DNA of 64,000 nucleotides from HXMU1420-13 sp963691715 (GCA_963691715.1 OY829281.1:1736001-1800000); one strand, 5' to 3'; counted from the first letter of the stretch, positions 45,042 through 58,228 are shown. Numbers and translations are program-made. The notes: generated from the letters alone by a model not told the origin.

Positions 45042-45098
45042 CTTTGACATGATGCTGCCCCTAAGGGCAGACACTAGCAAGCCAGTGTAGACAAGTAA
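45042..45098 (-). other. Downstream half of the 23S processing stem
   Basis: Bases 45042-45054 and 45091-45098 are complementary to 48201-48213 and 48192-48199, on the other side of the 23S gene. Between them lie two local hairpins (CTGCCC/GGGCAG at 45055-45070; ACACT/AGTGT at 45071-45088). RNase III normally cuts such stems. Confidence 0.75.
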
Positions 45099-45139
45099 GA
45101 GCGGCTTGCGCCCGAGCCTTCGGGTGGTGCAAGCTCTAT

Positions 45140-48032
<2,893 letters not shown>

Positions 48033-48191
48033 AGAACTTGCACGACCCGTCTTTCGCAAGACAGCCCGCGCGCAGCTTCAAGGTTATTCTTGTGGTCCCA
48101 ACTTGCGTCGGGATACCTTTGGCGCATGGCGCGCACTCGCACGCCATACTGAGCCAAATACCATTGCTGGTATCTAACTACTTTTTACTCA

Positions 48192-48213
48192 TTACTTGTT
48201 CATCATGTCAAAG
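48192..48213 (-). other. Upstream half of the 23S processing stem
   Basis: Minus-strand CTTTGACATGATG followed by ACAAGTAA matches, by complementarity, the segments at 45042-45098. The stem brings together the two ends of the 23S gene. The rest of the 316-base spacer between 23S and tRNA-Ala shows no gene. Confidence 0.75.
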
Positions 48214-48348
48214 AACCCATTGGGCAAGCATCAGTCTGGCTGAACTTGCTCAATGATACCAAGTTACCTTGGCACACTCTTAATTAAGCACCGGGAAGCC
48301 TCGCCTTCCGCTCACTACTCAATCCATCAATACATCAAAAAAAATCTG

Positions 48349-48422
48349 TGGAGCTACAGGGATTCGAACCCTGGACCCCTGCCTTGCAAAGGCAGTGCTC
48401 TAGCCAGCTGAGCTATAGCCCC
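48349..48422 (-). tRNA. tRNA-Ala (UGC)
   Basis: The minus-strand cloverleaf starts GGGGCTATAGCTCAGCTGG, has the anticodon TGC in CTTTGCAAAG, and the T arm GGGTTCGAATCCC. The acceptor stem closes with TAGCTCC and discriminator A; the CCA end is not encoded. It lies in the 16S-23S spacer with tRNA-Ile, the common arrangement. Confidence 0.97.
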
Positions 48423-48429
48423 TTCTTGG

Positions 48430-48503
<74 letters not shown>

Positions 48504-48561
48504 CACTCGGGTTTGCAGCCACAGTGGCCGCGCTCTGCCGCCGCTTGCGCTGCTATTGTAA

Positions 48562-48582
48562 AGAATAAAACAGATTGCTTGT
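48562..48582 (-). other. Downstream half of the 16S processing stem
   Basis: This 21-base segment is complementary to 50265-50285, upstream of 16S: 19 Watson-Crick pairs and 2 G-U pairs. The helix would enclose the whole 16S gene, as in known pre-rRNA. Confidence 0.8.
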
Positions 48583-48647
48583 AACGAACTAAACGTAAGA
48601 TCTCGTCGCTGCCACAGCATTACCGCTGCAGCCAACAGGCTCTCCGT

Positions 48648-50186
<1,539 letters not shown>

Positions 50187-50264
50187 TTCTAAATTATATA
50201 CTCTGTGAGCCTAATCCTACGCTCTCTTCCATTCAAAAGAATTTCCAAGCTATCTCTAGCTCGC

Positions 50265-50285
50265 ACAAACAATCTGTTCTATTCT
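50265..50285 (-). other. Upstream half of the 16S processing stem
   Basis: It lies in the 16S leader and is complementary to 48562-48582 over 21 positions with two wobble pairs. The leader otherwise holds no gene. Confidence 0.8.
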
Positions 50286-50335
50286 CTATCAATATTTCAA
50301 ATAACTTTTGCCACAAAAAATTCTGTGACAGATTA

Positions 50336-50367
50336 CAAAGATACGAGACTTATCTAATCTATGTCAA
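50336..50367 (-). promoter_or_regulatory. rRNA operon promoter
   Basis: Reading leftward, TTGACA (50367-50362) is followed by TATCTTTG (50343-50336), giving TTG, 21 bases, then an exact TAnnTTTG. It precedes 16S by about 150 bases and lies right next to the terminator of the upstream ribosomal protein operon. Confidence 0.8.
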
Positions 50368-50375
50368 TAGGGAAT

Positions 50376-50420
50376 CAAAAAAAAATTTAATAAATAATAC
50401 GCCAAGACGTATTATTTATT
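50376..50420 (-). terminator. Intrinsic terminator of the ribosomal protein operon
   Basis: A perfect 13-bp inverted repeat (50389-50401 and 50408-50420, loop of 6) is followed on the minus strand by AAA and then nine T residues. It lies 16 bases downstream of rplQ. Confidence 0.93.
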
Positions 50421-50435
50421 AATGTCTAAAAAAAA

Positions 50436-50993
50436 TTATTCAGGCTTCTCTTCTGTTGAAGGTATATCTTCATCCTTCTGATTTTGAACTTCTATTTTTG
50501 CCGCAGATTCTGCAGTGTTTGTAGATTTTGCCGCAGATTTACCAGCACGTCTAGTACGTTTCTTTTTGGTAGTTTTACCGCCTTCTGGCTTTACATCATT
50601 AAAATCAACTAATTCAATAATAGCCATATCTGCCCCATCACCCTGCCGAAAACCTGTTTTTATTACACGAGTGTAACCGCCTGGGCGTTCTTTTGCTTGC
50701 GGACCAATCTCGTCGAACAAACGTTTAACAGCTTCTTTATGTTGTAAAGCAGCAAAAACCATCCTTCTATTTAAGAGAGTATCCTCTTTTGATCTAGTTA
50801 TCAAAGGCTCGATGAATCTTCTTAATTCTTTTGCCTTCGCAACTGTCGTTACTATTCTGTTTGTATAGTTAGCTTTAGTTTTATCTTTGCTTTTATCTTC
50901 ACTAGTTACTAAAGCAACAGTAAGAGCTCTCATCGTTGCTTTTCTGTGAGCAGATGTCCTACTTAATTTTCTTCCTTTTACTTTATGGCGCAT
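50436..50993 (-). CDS. rplQ: 50S ribosomal protein L17 with charged C-terminal extension
   Basis: The L17 core is clear: MRHKVKGRKLSRTSAHRKAT, then RNMRALT-type helix, NRRMVFAALQHKEAVKRLFD and GGYTRVIKTGFRQGDGADM. About 60 residues beyond the core are basic, then acidic (KKKRTRRAGKS to STEEKPE) and of low complexity. Total length is 185, against about 120 in E. coli. It is the last gene of the operon, directly after rpoA. Confidence 0.96.
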   Translation of the reverse strand: MRHKVKGRKLSRTSAHRKATMRALTVALVTSEDKSKDKTKANYTNRIVTTVAKAKELRRFIEPLITRSKEDTLLNRRMVFAALQHKEAVKRLFDEIGPQAKERPGGYTRVIKTGFRQGDGADMAIIELVDFNDVKPEGGKTTKKKRTRRAGKSAAKSTNTAESAAKIEVQNQKDEDIPSTEEKPE

Positions 50994-51004
50994 GACTTAA
51001 TCCT

Positions 51005-51976
51005 TTAGTCTAAATACTTTGCTACATCCATTCCGAATTGAAGATTTTTTTCTTCAATCACTTCATTTAATTCTGTGAGAGATTTTTTACCAAAATTTCT
51101 AAATTTAAGAAGATCTTGTTCATCTCTTGCTACCAATTCGCCAATTGAATTGATATTTGCAGACTTCAAACAGTTATAAGCTCGAACACTCAAATTCAAA
51201 TCTTCTATACTTGTACGAAGTAGATTTGCGATTCGTTGTTTTTCAGCATCTACTTCTTCTTCTTCTTGAGTAAATGGTTCCTCAATTTTTTCCGTAATAA
51301 ACTTTTCTATATGCTCTTTCAATATTTTTCCAGCAATAGTTAAAGCTTCTTTTGCATTTACAGACCCATCAGTTTGAACGTCCATCACCAATTTTTCATA
51401 ATCGGTTCTTTGCCCAACACGAACATTCTCAACATTGAATTTTACCGATTTAATTGGTGTAAATATCGCATCAATAGGTATTAAGTTTATGTCTTCATCT
51501 TCGAATGACATTTCTTCTGCGGGCACATACCCTCTACCTCTACCTATTCGTAATTCAATTTCTAATTCAGCATCATCTGCAAGATTAGCAATTATGAGGT
51601 CGTTATTTAAAATATCATATTCAGCAGTTGCTTCATCAATATCTGCTGCAGTTAATTCCCCTGCACCTTTCTTAGTAATATGGATAACTCCACCACTTTG
51701 TTCGATTTGTTTAAAGCGAACCTGTTTGAAATTTAGGATAATTTCATAAACGTCTTCTTTTACTCCTTTAATGCTAGAGTATTCGTGATCTACACCATTT
51801 ATTTTAATGGCCGTTATTGCGATACCTGGTAATGATGACAATAGTACTCGCCTAAATGAATTACCAATTGTTACTCCAAATCCTCTTTCTAAAGGTTGTA
51901 AAACGAATGTACCAAAACTGTCTTCATCCTTAACTACATCTAAACTTTCTGGCATTTGTATGCTATAATTACTCAT
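51005..51976 (-). CDS. rpoA: DNA-directed RNA polymerase subunit alpha
   Basis: The 323-residue subunit has the N-terminal dimer domain (PLERGFGVTIGNSFRRVLLS) and the C-terminal helix-hairpin-helix domain (LNLSVRAYNCLKSANINSI and KFRNFGKKSLTELNE) that contacts promoters and regulators. Residues and length match bacterial alpha. It lies between rpsD and rplQ, the usual place. Confidence 0.97.
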   Translation of the reverse strand: MSNYSIQMPESLDVVKDEDSFGTFVLQPLERGFGVTIGNSFRRVLLSSLPGIAITAIKINGVDHEYSSIKGVKEDVYEIILNFKQVRFKQIEQSGGVIHITKKGAGELTAADIDEATAEYDILNNDLIIANLADDAELEIELRIGRGRGYVPAEEMSFEDEDINLIPIDAIFTPIKSVKFNVENVRVGQRTDYEKLVMDVQTDGSVNAKEALTIAGKILKEHIEKFITEKIEEPFTQEEEEVDAEKQRIANLLRTSIEDLNLSVRAYNCLKSANINSIGELVARDEQDLLKFRNFGKKSLTELNEVIEEKNLQFGMDVAKYLD

Positions 51977-51995
51977 AATATGGTAAATCTTAAAA

Positions 51996-52601
51996 TTACT
52001 TGGAATAGAGCTCGACTATGAGCTGTACATTAATATTCTCTGGAATTTCTTCCATTGTTGGTTCGTATAAGAACTTACCCGTTCTCATCTTTGCATCAAC
52101 TTCTACCCACTTATATTTATTACGCGGTGCGTTAGCTAGTGAAGTTGAAACTACTTCTAAATCCCTAGATTTTGGTCGTAACGCAATAACATCACCTGGT
52201 TTAACAGCAAAAGATGGAATGTTTACCGTGTGACCATTAACTGTTACATGTTTGTGACTCACTAGTTGTCTTGCCTGTCTTCTCGTTTTCGTGAATCCTA
52301 ATCTGAATATTGTATTATCTAATCTTGATTCAAGAGCTTGAAGCAAATTTTCCCCTGTAACTCCACCTTTGGCAGAAGCAGATTCATATAAATTTCGAAA
52401 TTGCTTTTCTAATAACCCATATGTGTATTTCGCTTTTTGTTTTTCTTCAAGCTGAATAGCATATTCTGATTTTCTTTGAAATCTTGATCGTCCATGTTGA
52501 CCTGGACCATAAGGTTTTCTTTCTAGAGCTTTACTTGCTCCAAAGATAGGCTCTTTAAATCGTCTAGCTTTTTTTTGTTTAGGACCTCTATATCTTGCCA
52601 T
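51996..52601 (-). CDS. rpsD: 30S ribosomal protein S4
   Basis: The 201-residue protein has the basic N-terminus ARYRGPKQKKARRF and the S4 RNA-binding domain (LESRLDNTIFRLGFTKTRRQ, ARQLVSHKHVTVNG). There is no N-terminal cysteine zinc cluster: this is the C-minus form. It assembles early on 16S rRNA and may repress its own operon. Confidence 0.97.
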   Translation of the reverse strand: MARYRGPKQKKARRFKEPIFGASKALERKPYGPGQHGRSRFQRKSEYAIQLEEKQKAKYTYGLLEKQFRNLYESASAKGGVTGENLLQALESRLDNTIFRLGFTKTRRQARQLVSHKHVTVNGHTVNIPSFAVKPGDVIALRPKSRDLEVVSTSLANAPRNKYKWVEVDAKMRTGKFLYEPTMEEIPENINVQLIVELYSK

Positions 52602-52620
52602 TTCTTATATCAATAACTAG

Positions 52621-53022
52621 TTAAACTCTTCTACGTTTTGGTGGGCGACATCCGTTATGGGGGATTGGTGTTCGATCAATAATTGAAGTAACTTCGAGAC
52701 CCGCATTACCCATTGCTCTAACTGCAGCTTCTCTACCAGATCCTGGTCCTTTGACGAATACTTGAACTCTTCTTAATCCCATCTCATGCGCCGCTTTTGA
52801 AGCTGTTTCTGCGCTCATTTGAGCAGCATAAGGTGTATTCTTTCTTGAGCCTTTAAATCCTTCTTTACCAGCCGAGGACCAAGATAATACATTTCCATTT
52901 CCATCAGTAATAGTAACAATAACATTATTGAATGTAGCTTTAACAAAAGCTAATCCATTTGGATCGCTTACTTGTACTTTCTTTTTCCGTTTTGCAGATG
53001 CACCTGCTTGTTTCTTAGCCAT
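52621..53022 (-). CDS. rpsK: 30S ribosomal protein S11
   Basis: The 133-residue protein has ATFNNVIVTITDGNGNVLSW, GFKGSRKNTPYAAQ and the C-terminal DRTPIPHNGCRPPKRRRV that contacts the mRNA exit. The Lys-rich first 18 residues are slightly longer than in E. coli. It follows rpsM in the alpha-operon order. Confidence 0.98.
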   Translation of the reverse strand: MAKKQAGASAKRKKKVQVSDPNGLAFVKATFNNVIVTITDGNGNVLSWSSAGKEGFKGSRKNTPYAAQMSAETASKAAHEMGLRRVQVFVKGPGSGREAAVRAMGNAGLEVTSIIDRTPIPHNGCRPPKRRRV

Positions 53023-53037
53023 TATATTCCAATTAAA

Positions 53038-53415
53038 TTATTTGCCTACTTTTTTCTTACCTGCAACGGTTCGCTTTTTACCTTTTCTCGTTCTAGCGTT
53101 AGTCTGGGTTCTTTGTCCTCTTACGGGCAAACCTTTTCTATGTCGAACTCCACGGTATGCACCAATTTCAATTAAGCGTCTAATATTACCATTAACTTCG
53201 CTTCGTAACGCACCTTCTACTTTGTATTCTTCTTCGATAAAGTTCCTTATGGAACTTACTTGAGAATCAGTCCAATCAACTACTTTTATGTTTCTATCGA
53301 TTCCTAAGGAATCTAAAATATGTGCAGATTGAGTGCGCCCAATTCCATGAATATAAGTAAGACCAATCAGGCCTCTTTTTTGTTTTGGTAAATCAATTCC
53401 AGCTATACGTGCCAT
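53038..53415 (-). CDS. rpsM: 30S ribosomal protein S13
   Basis: This 125-residue protein starts MARIAGIDLPKQKRGLIGLT and ends with the basic tail TNARTRKGKKRTVAGKKKVGK that reaches tRNA on the 30S head. The signature GVRHRKGLPVRGQRT is intact. It lies between rpmJ and rpsK. Confidence 0.98.
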   Translation of the reverse strand: MARIAGIDLPKQKRGLIGLTYIHGIGRTQSAHILDSLGIDRNIKVVDWTDSQVSSIRNFIEEEYKVEGALRSEVNGNIRRLIEIGAYRGVRHRKGLPVRGQRTQTNARTRKGKKRTVAGKKKVGK

Positions 53416-53426
53416 ATTATTCTTTC

Positions 53427-53543
53427 TTATCCCTGACGCTGTTTATTACGTGGGTTTTTTTTATTGATAACGTAAAGACGTCCTTTTCTACGAACTATTT
53501 TATCGTCTGAACTACGCTTTTTAACAGAAGATCTTGTTTTCAT
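53427..53543 (-). CDS. rpmJ: 50S ribosomal protein L36, zinc-free form
   Basis: This 38-residue protein reads MKTRSSVKKRSSDD, then KIVRRKGRLYVINKKNPRNK and QRQG. In zinc-binding L36 the pattern is C-x2-C-x12-C-x4-H; none of those residues remain, so this is the C-minus form. It lies in the normal place between infA and rpsM, with 9 and 11 bp gaps. It is easily missed because of its size. Confidence 0.96.
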   Translation of the reverse strand: MKTRSSVKKRSSDDKIVRRKGRLYVINKKNPRNKQRQG

Positions 53544-53552
53544 TCTTATTAA

Positions 53553-53771
53553 TTATTTATAGCGATAAGTAATTCTTCCTTTCGACAAATCGTAAGGTGA
53601 CATTTCTATAGCAACCCTATCACCTGGTAAAATTTTGATGTAATACATTCTCATTTTACCAGATACATGAGCTAATATTTCATGTCCGTTATCAAGCTTT
53701 ACTCTAAACTGTGCGTTAGGGAGTGCTTCGATTATTTCTCCGTCTTGTTTTATAGGCTCTTGTTTAGCCAT
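53553..53771 (-). CDS. infA: Translation initiation factor IF-1
   Basis: The 72-residue OB-fold protein has the typical IEALPNAQFRVKLDNGHEILAHVSGKMR and the tail SPYDLSKGRITYRYK. It binds the ribosomal A site during initiation. It overlaps the end of map by 8 bases, a common linkage (secY-map-infA-rpmJ). Confidence 0.98.
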   Translation of the reverse strand: MAKQEPIKQDGEIIEALPNAQFRVKLDNGHEILAHVSGKMRMYYIKILPGDRVAIEMSPYDLSKGRITYRYK

Positions 53772-54573
53772 ATAGAATTACGTTATCAGGATTTTTTGAT
53801 AGCTCGGCAATATAATCAAAAGTACTTAAAATTTCAGCCTCACCTTCACGTATTACTACGTCATGTTCAAAGTGTGCTGAATACTTTCGATCTGCTGTTA
53901 CAATTGTCCAGCCATCATTTAAAGTTTCAACTTTCCATGTACCCATATTAATCATGGGCTCAATCGCTAATGTCATGCCTGAACGTAGACGTTCACCACG
54001 ACCTTTTTTGCCATAATTGGGCACAGAAGGATCTTCGTGCAACGAACGTCCTAATCCATGTCCAACTAAATCTCGTACAACGCCATATCCCTCAACTTCA
54101 CAATGAGTTTGTACAGCATTTCCAATATCTCCAATTCTATTCCCATGAATTGCTTGCTCTATACCTTTATATAAAGATTCGAGCGTGGTTTTTAATAAAC
54201 ACCAAGTTTCATCGCTACATTCACCAACCGCAAATGTGTATGCATGATCTCCATAGTATCCATTTAATTCAACACCGCAATCAATAGAAACAATATCTCC
54301 TTCATTAAGAACTCTTTTTCCAGGTATTCCATGAACAACTTCTTCATTTACAGATATGCACAGTGTGCCTGGAAAAGGGTTTGAAGCTGTACCGTAGCCT
54401 TTAAAAGCAGGTCTTGCTCCATGTTTCTTAATAAAATCTTCTGCAATCATATCGAGTTTACCAGTTTCTATTCCAGGTTCGATATGTTTGCCAACCTCCG
54501 CAAGAGTATGGGAAACCAGTTGCGCGCTATCACGCATTTTATTGACCTCACTATCACTCTTCAGATAAATCAT
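53764..54573 (-). CDS. map: Type I methionine aminopeptidase
   Basis: The 269-residue M24 enzyme has the substrate His in EEVVHGIPG, metal ligands in VSIDCGVELNGYYGDHAYTF (two Asp), GHGLGRSLHEDP (His), AIEPM (Glu) and the final Glu in FEHDVVI. It removes the initiator Met. Its start shares one base with the secY stop, so the two are coupled; infA overlaps its end. Confidence 0.97.
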   Translation of the reverse strand: MIYLKSDSEVNKMRDSAQLVSHTLAEVGKHIEPGIETGKLDMIAEDFIKKHGARPAFKGYGTASNPFPGTLCISVNEEVVHGIPGKRVLNEGDIVSIDCGVELNGYYGDHAYTFAVGECSDETWCLLKTTLESLYKGIEQAIHGNRIGDIGNAVQTHCEVEGYGVVRDLVGHGLGRSLHEDPSVPNYGKKGRGERLRSGMTLAIEPMINMGTWKVETLNDGWTIVTADRKYSAHFEHDVVIREGEAEILSTFDYIAELSKNPDNVILYG

Positions 54574-55880
54574 CAGGCTCTTCTTCTGCCTTTAATTTTA
54601 CCTGTTTTCATAAATCCATCATAATGTCTCATCATTAAATGACTTTCAATTTGTTGAAGTGTGTCTAAGGCTACTCCAACAATAATTAAAAGACTTGTAC
54701 CTCCATAAAACAGGGCAAAACCAGGTGTTACACCAAAGTTTATGACTATTGCTGGCAAGATTGCTACAAATGATAAAAAGATAGATCCCGGAAGGGTAAT
54801 TTTTGTTAAAATATTATCAATGAACTCTACAGTGGCTTTGCCTGGACGTACACCAGGGATAAATCCACCTTGTCTTTTCATAGTATCCGCCATTTCCTTT
54901 GGATTAATGGCAATGGCAGTATAGAAAAAAGTAAAAAACACACATATAAAGAAAAAAACAATTGAGTATAACAAGCCAGAGTAATCCACAGACCAAGATG
55001 TCAATAACTGCACTGTTTCATTATCTGGAAAAAAAGAACCAATAGTGCTTGGTATAAACATTATTGATTGTGCAAAGATTATTGGCATCACACCTGCTGC
55101 ATTTACTCTTAATGGAAGATATTGGGTTGTTCCACCATACACTTTTCTTCCAACAACTCGTTTAGCGTATTGCACTGGGATTTTGCGTGTTCCCTGCGTT
55201 AGTAGTACAACAGCAGTAATAATTAGTACTAAAACGGCTATCTCTATTAGTACAATGATTGCATTACTCTTAGTAGTTACTTCATTTATTAGGTTTGCTG
55301 GCAATATTGCTATTATACCAATCATTATAATAAGTGAAATACCATTACCAATTCCTCTTTCAGTAATTCTTTCACCGAGCCACATTACAAAGGTTGTACC
55401 CGCTGTAAGTACTATTATTGATGTTATAGTGAAAGCAACAGTATTCACAATAATGGCTTGTGGGGCTGTTGCAATTAAATTAATAGAAAATGCGATGGAT
55501 TGTAGAGCTGTAATACCAACCGTCCCATATCTAGTTAGTCGTGTTATTTTTCGCCGACCTTCTTCACCTTCCCTTTGAAGTTTTTGGAAATATGGCACAA
55601 CTGCTCCCATCAATTGAATTATGATGGAGGCCGTAATGTATGGCATAATTCCTAGAGCAAACACTCCAGCCCTCGAAAAAGCACCTCCAACAAACATATC
55701 AAACAATCCAAGTAGACTATTTGAGCTTGGTGTCATACTTAGTAGTGCACTTGCATCAACACCTGGTAATGTAATGTAACTGCCAACTCTATAGATCATT
55801 AAGATACCAATAGTATACAGGATCCTATTTTTTAGATCTTCAATTTTAAAAATGTTTCGGAAGTTTTCGATCAGACTCAT
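54573..55880 (-). CDS. secY: Protein translocase subunit SecY
   Basis: The 435-residue membrane protein has ten predicted helices and the SecY signatures GVDASALLSM (plug region), GIMPYITASIIIQLM and the cytoplasmic loop KRVVGRKVYGGTTQYLPLRV. It forms the Sec channel with SecE and SecG. It follows rplO by 19 bp and overlaps map by one base. No adenylate kinase gene lies between secY and map, unlike in many bacteria. Confidence 0.97.
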   Translation of the reverse strand: MSLIENFRNIFKIEDLKNRILYTIGILMIYRVGSYITLPGVDASALLSMTPSSNSLLGLFDMFVGGAFSRAGVFALGIMPYITASIIIQLMGAVVPYFQKLQREGEEGRRKITRLTRYGTVGITALQSIAFSINLIATAPQAIIVNTVAFTITSIIVLTAGTTFVMWLGERITERGIGNGISLIIMIGIIAILPANLINEVTTKSNAIIVLIEIAVLVLIITAVVLLTQGTRKIPVQYAKRVVGRKVYGGTTQYLPLRVNAAGVMPIIFAQSIMFIPSTIGSFFPDNETVQLLTSWSVDYSGLLYSIVFFFICVFFTFFYTAIAINPKEMADTMKRQGGFIPGVRPGKATVEFIDNILTKITLPGSIFLSFVAILPAIVINFGVTPGFALFYGGTSLLIIVGVALDTLQQIESHLMMRHYDGFMKTGKIKGRRRA

Positions 55881-55899
55881 TCGCTGCGAAATCTATTAA

Positions 55900-56352
55900 T
55901 TAGTTAATTATTGTTAGTGAACCGCCTGCTTTCTCAATTTTCTCAACGGCAGCTTTGCTTGCCGCATGTGCTTCAAGCTTTATTGATAAACTAAAGTCAC
56001 CTGAACCAAGAATTTTTACTAGTTCATTCTTTTTTACTAAACCTGCATTAATTAAACTCGCAAGAGTAATATCATTGTCCAATTTTCCAGCTTCAATATA
56101 ATCTGAAATACGATCAAGGTTTATTGGTCTATATTCTACTCTATTTGGGTTTTTAAAGCCAAATTTTGGTACACGTCTTTGTAGAGGCATTTGACCTCCC
56201 TCAAACCAAGGCCTTCTGGAATATCCTGATCTTGATTTTGCACCATTCATCCCGCGACCAGATTCTTGTCCATGACCAGAACCCTCACCGCGACCAACGC
56301 GTTTACGGCTTTTTTTATTAGGGGTAGGTGCCTTTATGTTACTTAGTTTCAT
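55900..56352 (-). CDS. rplO: 50S ribosomal protein L15
   Basis: This 150-residue protein begins with the Gly- and basic-rich KRVGRGEGSGHGQESGRG and continues with GQMPLQRRVPKFGF and the C-terminal KAAVEKIEKAGGSLTII. It lies directly after rpsE; the L30 gene that usually separates the two is absent here. Confidence 0.97.
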   Translation of the reverse strand: MKLSNIKAPTPNKKSRKRVGRGEGSGHGQESGRGMNGAKSRSGYSRRPWFEGGQMPLQRRVPKFGFKNPNRVEYRPINLDRISDYIEAGKLDNDITLASLINAGLVKKNELVKILGSGDFSLSIKLEAHAASKAAVEKIEKAGGSLTIIN

Positions 56353-56371
56353 TACTTACTTCCTTGTAAGA

Positions 56372-56896
56372 TTAACCTTCAAATACTTTGTTTAAAGAAA
56401 TGCCTCTTCGCTGAGCCACTTCCATCGGATCTGTTAATTCTTTCAGAGCCTGAAATGCTGCCTTCACCATATTGTGGGGATTTGAGGAGCCTTGTGACTT
56501 AGAAAGAATATTGTGAACACCAGCTACATCAAGCAGGTTTTTTACAGCACCTCCAGCAATTACTCCAGTACCTTCTGATGCTGGTCGTAATAAAACTTTT
56601 CCTGCACCAGCTTTACCAACAACAGGATGATATATACTTTTGCTAGTAGTTAATGGAATTCTAATGAGATTCTTTTTTGCATTATCGAATCCTTTCTGAA
56701 TAGCATCAGAAACTTCATTTGCTTTTCCAAGTCCATGACCAACAACACCGTTACCATCTCCAACAACAACAATAGCGTTGAAGCTGAAGCGACGTCCTCC
56801 TTTCACAACTTTTGCAACACGATTTACATGAACTAATTTTTCTTCTAGATTAAGATTAGCTGCTGGTATAGATTGTTTTCTTCTTACTTTAGGCAT
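56372..56896 (-). CDS. rpsE: 30S ribosomal protein S5
   Basis: The 174-residue protein has VNRVAKVVKGGRRFSFNAI, VGDGNGVVGHGLGKANEVSD and the glycine-rich VIAGGAVKNLLDVAGV. The motifs used in decoding accuracy (KGGRRFSF) are normal. It stands between rplR and rplO with short gaps and no rpmD after it. Confidence 0.97.
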   Translation of the reverse strand: MPKVRRKQSIPAANLNLEEKLVHVNRVAKVVKGGRRFSFNAIVVVGDGNGVVGHGLGKANEVSDAIQKGFDNAKKNLIRIPLTTSKSIYHPVVGKAGAGKVLLRPASEGTGVIAGGAVKNLLDVAGVHNILSKSQGSSNPHNMVKAAFQALKELTDPMEVAQRRGISLNKVFEG

Positions 56897-56913
56897 TTGA
56901 TTTCCTGCTAAAT

Positions 56914-57249
56914 TTAAAACTGCAACCCGCCTTCACGGGCTCCTTCTGCAGCTGCTTTTACAATTCCATGATAATTATAACCACTACGGTCGAACACTAC
57001 TTCTGTTATTCCTTTATCGCTAGCGGTTTTTGCTAATTCGGTTCCTGCGATACGTGCAGCATCAACCCCAGATTTGCTTTTTACAGCAGCAAGAGTAGTT
57101 CCAACAGTGTCATTTATTAACTGTAGATATGTAAACTTGTTACTTTTATAGATTGCAAGTCTTGGTCGTTCTGCAGTTCCAATAACTGTAGCTCGTATGC
57201 GACGTCTTATTTTGTTTCTTCTTTCTGTTTTAACTTGATTTTTTTCCAT
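56914..57249 (-). CDS. rplR: 50S ribosomal protein L18
   Basis: The 111-residue protein has a basic N-terminus (TERRNKIRRRIRATVIG), the RLAIYKSNKFTYLQLI strand and the tail VVFDRSGYNYHGIVKAAAEG, and binds 5S rRNA. It lies between rplF and rpsE. Confidence 0.97.
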   Translation of the reverse strand: MEKNQVKTERRNKIRRRIRATVIGTAERPRLAIYKSNKFTYLQLINDTVGTTLAAVKSKSGVDAARIAGTELAKTASDKGITEVVFDRSGYNYHGIVKAAAEGAREGGLQF

Positions 57250-57260
57250 CGTTTAAAACC

Positions 57261-57815
57261 TTATTTAGCTGCAGACTTCCCTGCTTTACGTCTAATTTGT
57301 TCACCTTCATAGCGAATACCTTTACCTTTGTAAGGTTCTGGTTTTCTAAAAGATCTTATTTTAGCAGATACCTGCCCAACCAACTCTTTATCATTACCTG
57401 ATATAATAACAATAGGGTTCTTTTTGGATTTTGTATCAACTTCAATTTTTATTCCTTGAGGGGCTACAAAAAAGATAGGATGGGAGTATCCTAAATTTAA
57501 CTCGAGCACATCTCCATTTACCGCTGCACGAAACCCAACACCGATAATTTCAAGTTTCTTCATAAACCCTTGTGTAACGCCAATAACCATATTATTGATT
57601 AAGGATCTATACAAGCCATGCAAGGCTCTGTCTTGTTTAGCTTCAGAATTACGTTTAACAAGAATTTCATTGCCTGCTTTTTCTACTGTAATATTTGGAT
57701 GAATTTGTAAACTATTGCTACCTTTTTCTCCTTTTACAGTAACAATGTTATCAGCACCCATACTGAATTCAACTTTATCTGATAATGGGATAGGTAATTT
57801 TCCAATACGTGACAT
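57261..57815 (-). CDS. rplF: 50S ribosomal protein L6
   Basis: The 184-residue protein has two repeated folds and the end motif PEPYKGKGIRYEGE, followed by basic residues (IRRKAGKSAAK). VTQGFMKKLEIIGVGFRA in the middle is typical. It lies near the sarcin-ricin loop in the ribosome. It is downstream of rpsH in operon order. Confidence 0.97.
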   Translation of the reverse strand: MSRIGKLPIPLSDKVEFSMGADNIVTVKGEKGSNSLQIHPNITVEKAGNEILVKRNSEAKQDRALHGLYRSLINNMVIGVTQGFMKKLEIIGVGFRAAVNGDVLELNLGYSHPIFFVAPQGIKIEVDTKSKKNPIVIISGNDKELVGQVSAKIRSFRKPEPYKGKGIRYEGEQIRRKAGKSAAK

Positions 57816-57831
57816 ATCTAATGTATTTTAT

Positions 57832-58224
57832 TTAGTAGACACTGCAAAGAACTTCACCGCCAACATTAAGTTTGCGTGCTTCTTTGTCGGTCATCACACC
57901 TTTTGAAGTTGAAAGTATAACAATACCAAGTCCATTTTGGGAGCGCGGTACATTATTTGAACCAGCATGCTCTCTTAAACCAGGTCTTGACATTCTTTTA
58001 ATATTTCTGATTACAGGTAGTCCATAAGAATCGTACTTTAGGTACATTCTAATAACACCTTGTTTACCATCGCTAATGTCGATGTATCTTGAAATGTAGC
58101 CTTTGTCTACAAGTATTTTAGCCATAGCGCGCTTCAATTTTGAAGCTGGCACATCAACTTTTCTGTGCCCTGCTGTTTGGGCATTTCTAATACGTGTTAA
58201 AAAATCTGCTATAGGATCATTCAT
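57832..58224 (-). CDS. rpsH: 30S ribosomal protein S8
   Basis: The 130-residue protein starts NDPIADFLTRIRNAQ and ends in GIVILSTSKGVMTDKEARK and GGEVLCSVY, both standard for S8, which binds the central 16S domain. Its start is 4 bp from the rpsN stop. Confidence 0.98.
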   Translation of the reverse strand: MNDPIADFLTRIRNAQTAGHRKVDVPASKLKRAMAKILVDKGYISRYIDISDGKQGVIRMYLKYDSYGLPVIRNIKRMSRPGLREHAGSNNVPRSQNGLGIVILSTSKGVMTDKEARKLNVGGEVLCSVY

Positions 58225-58228
58225 AGGT

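Noticed and set aside
53427..53552. Apparent gap between infA and rpsM
   Set aside because: The gap is not empty: it holds the short rpmJ gene, which is annotated.
55045..55578. Open frame of 177 codons antisense to secY
   Set aside because: The hydrophobic antisense product mirrors membrane helices of SecY; no ribosome site or promoter, and it lies inside an essential conserved gene.
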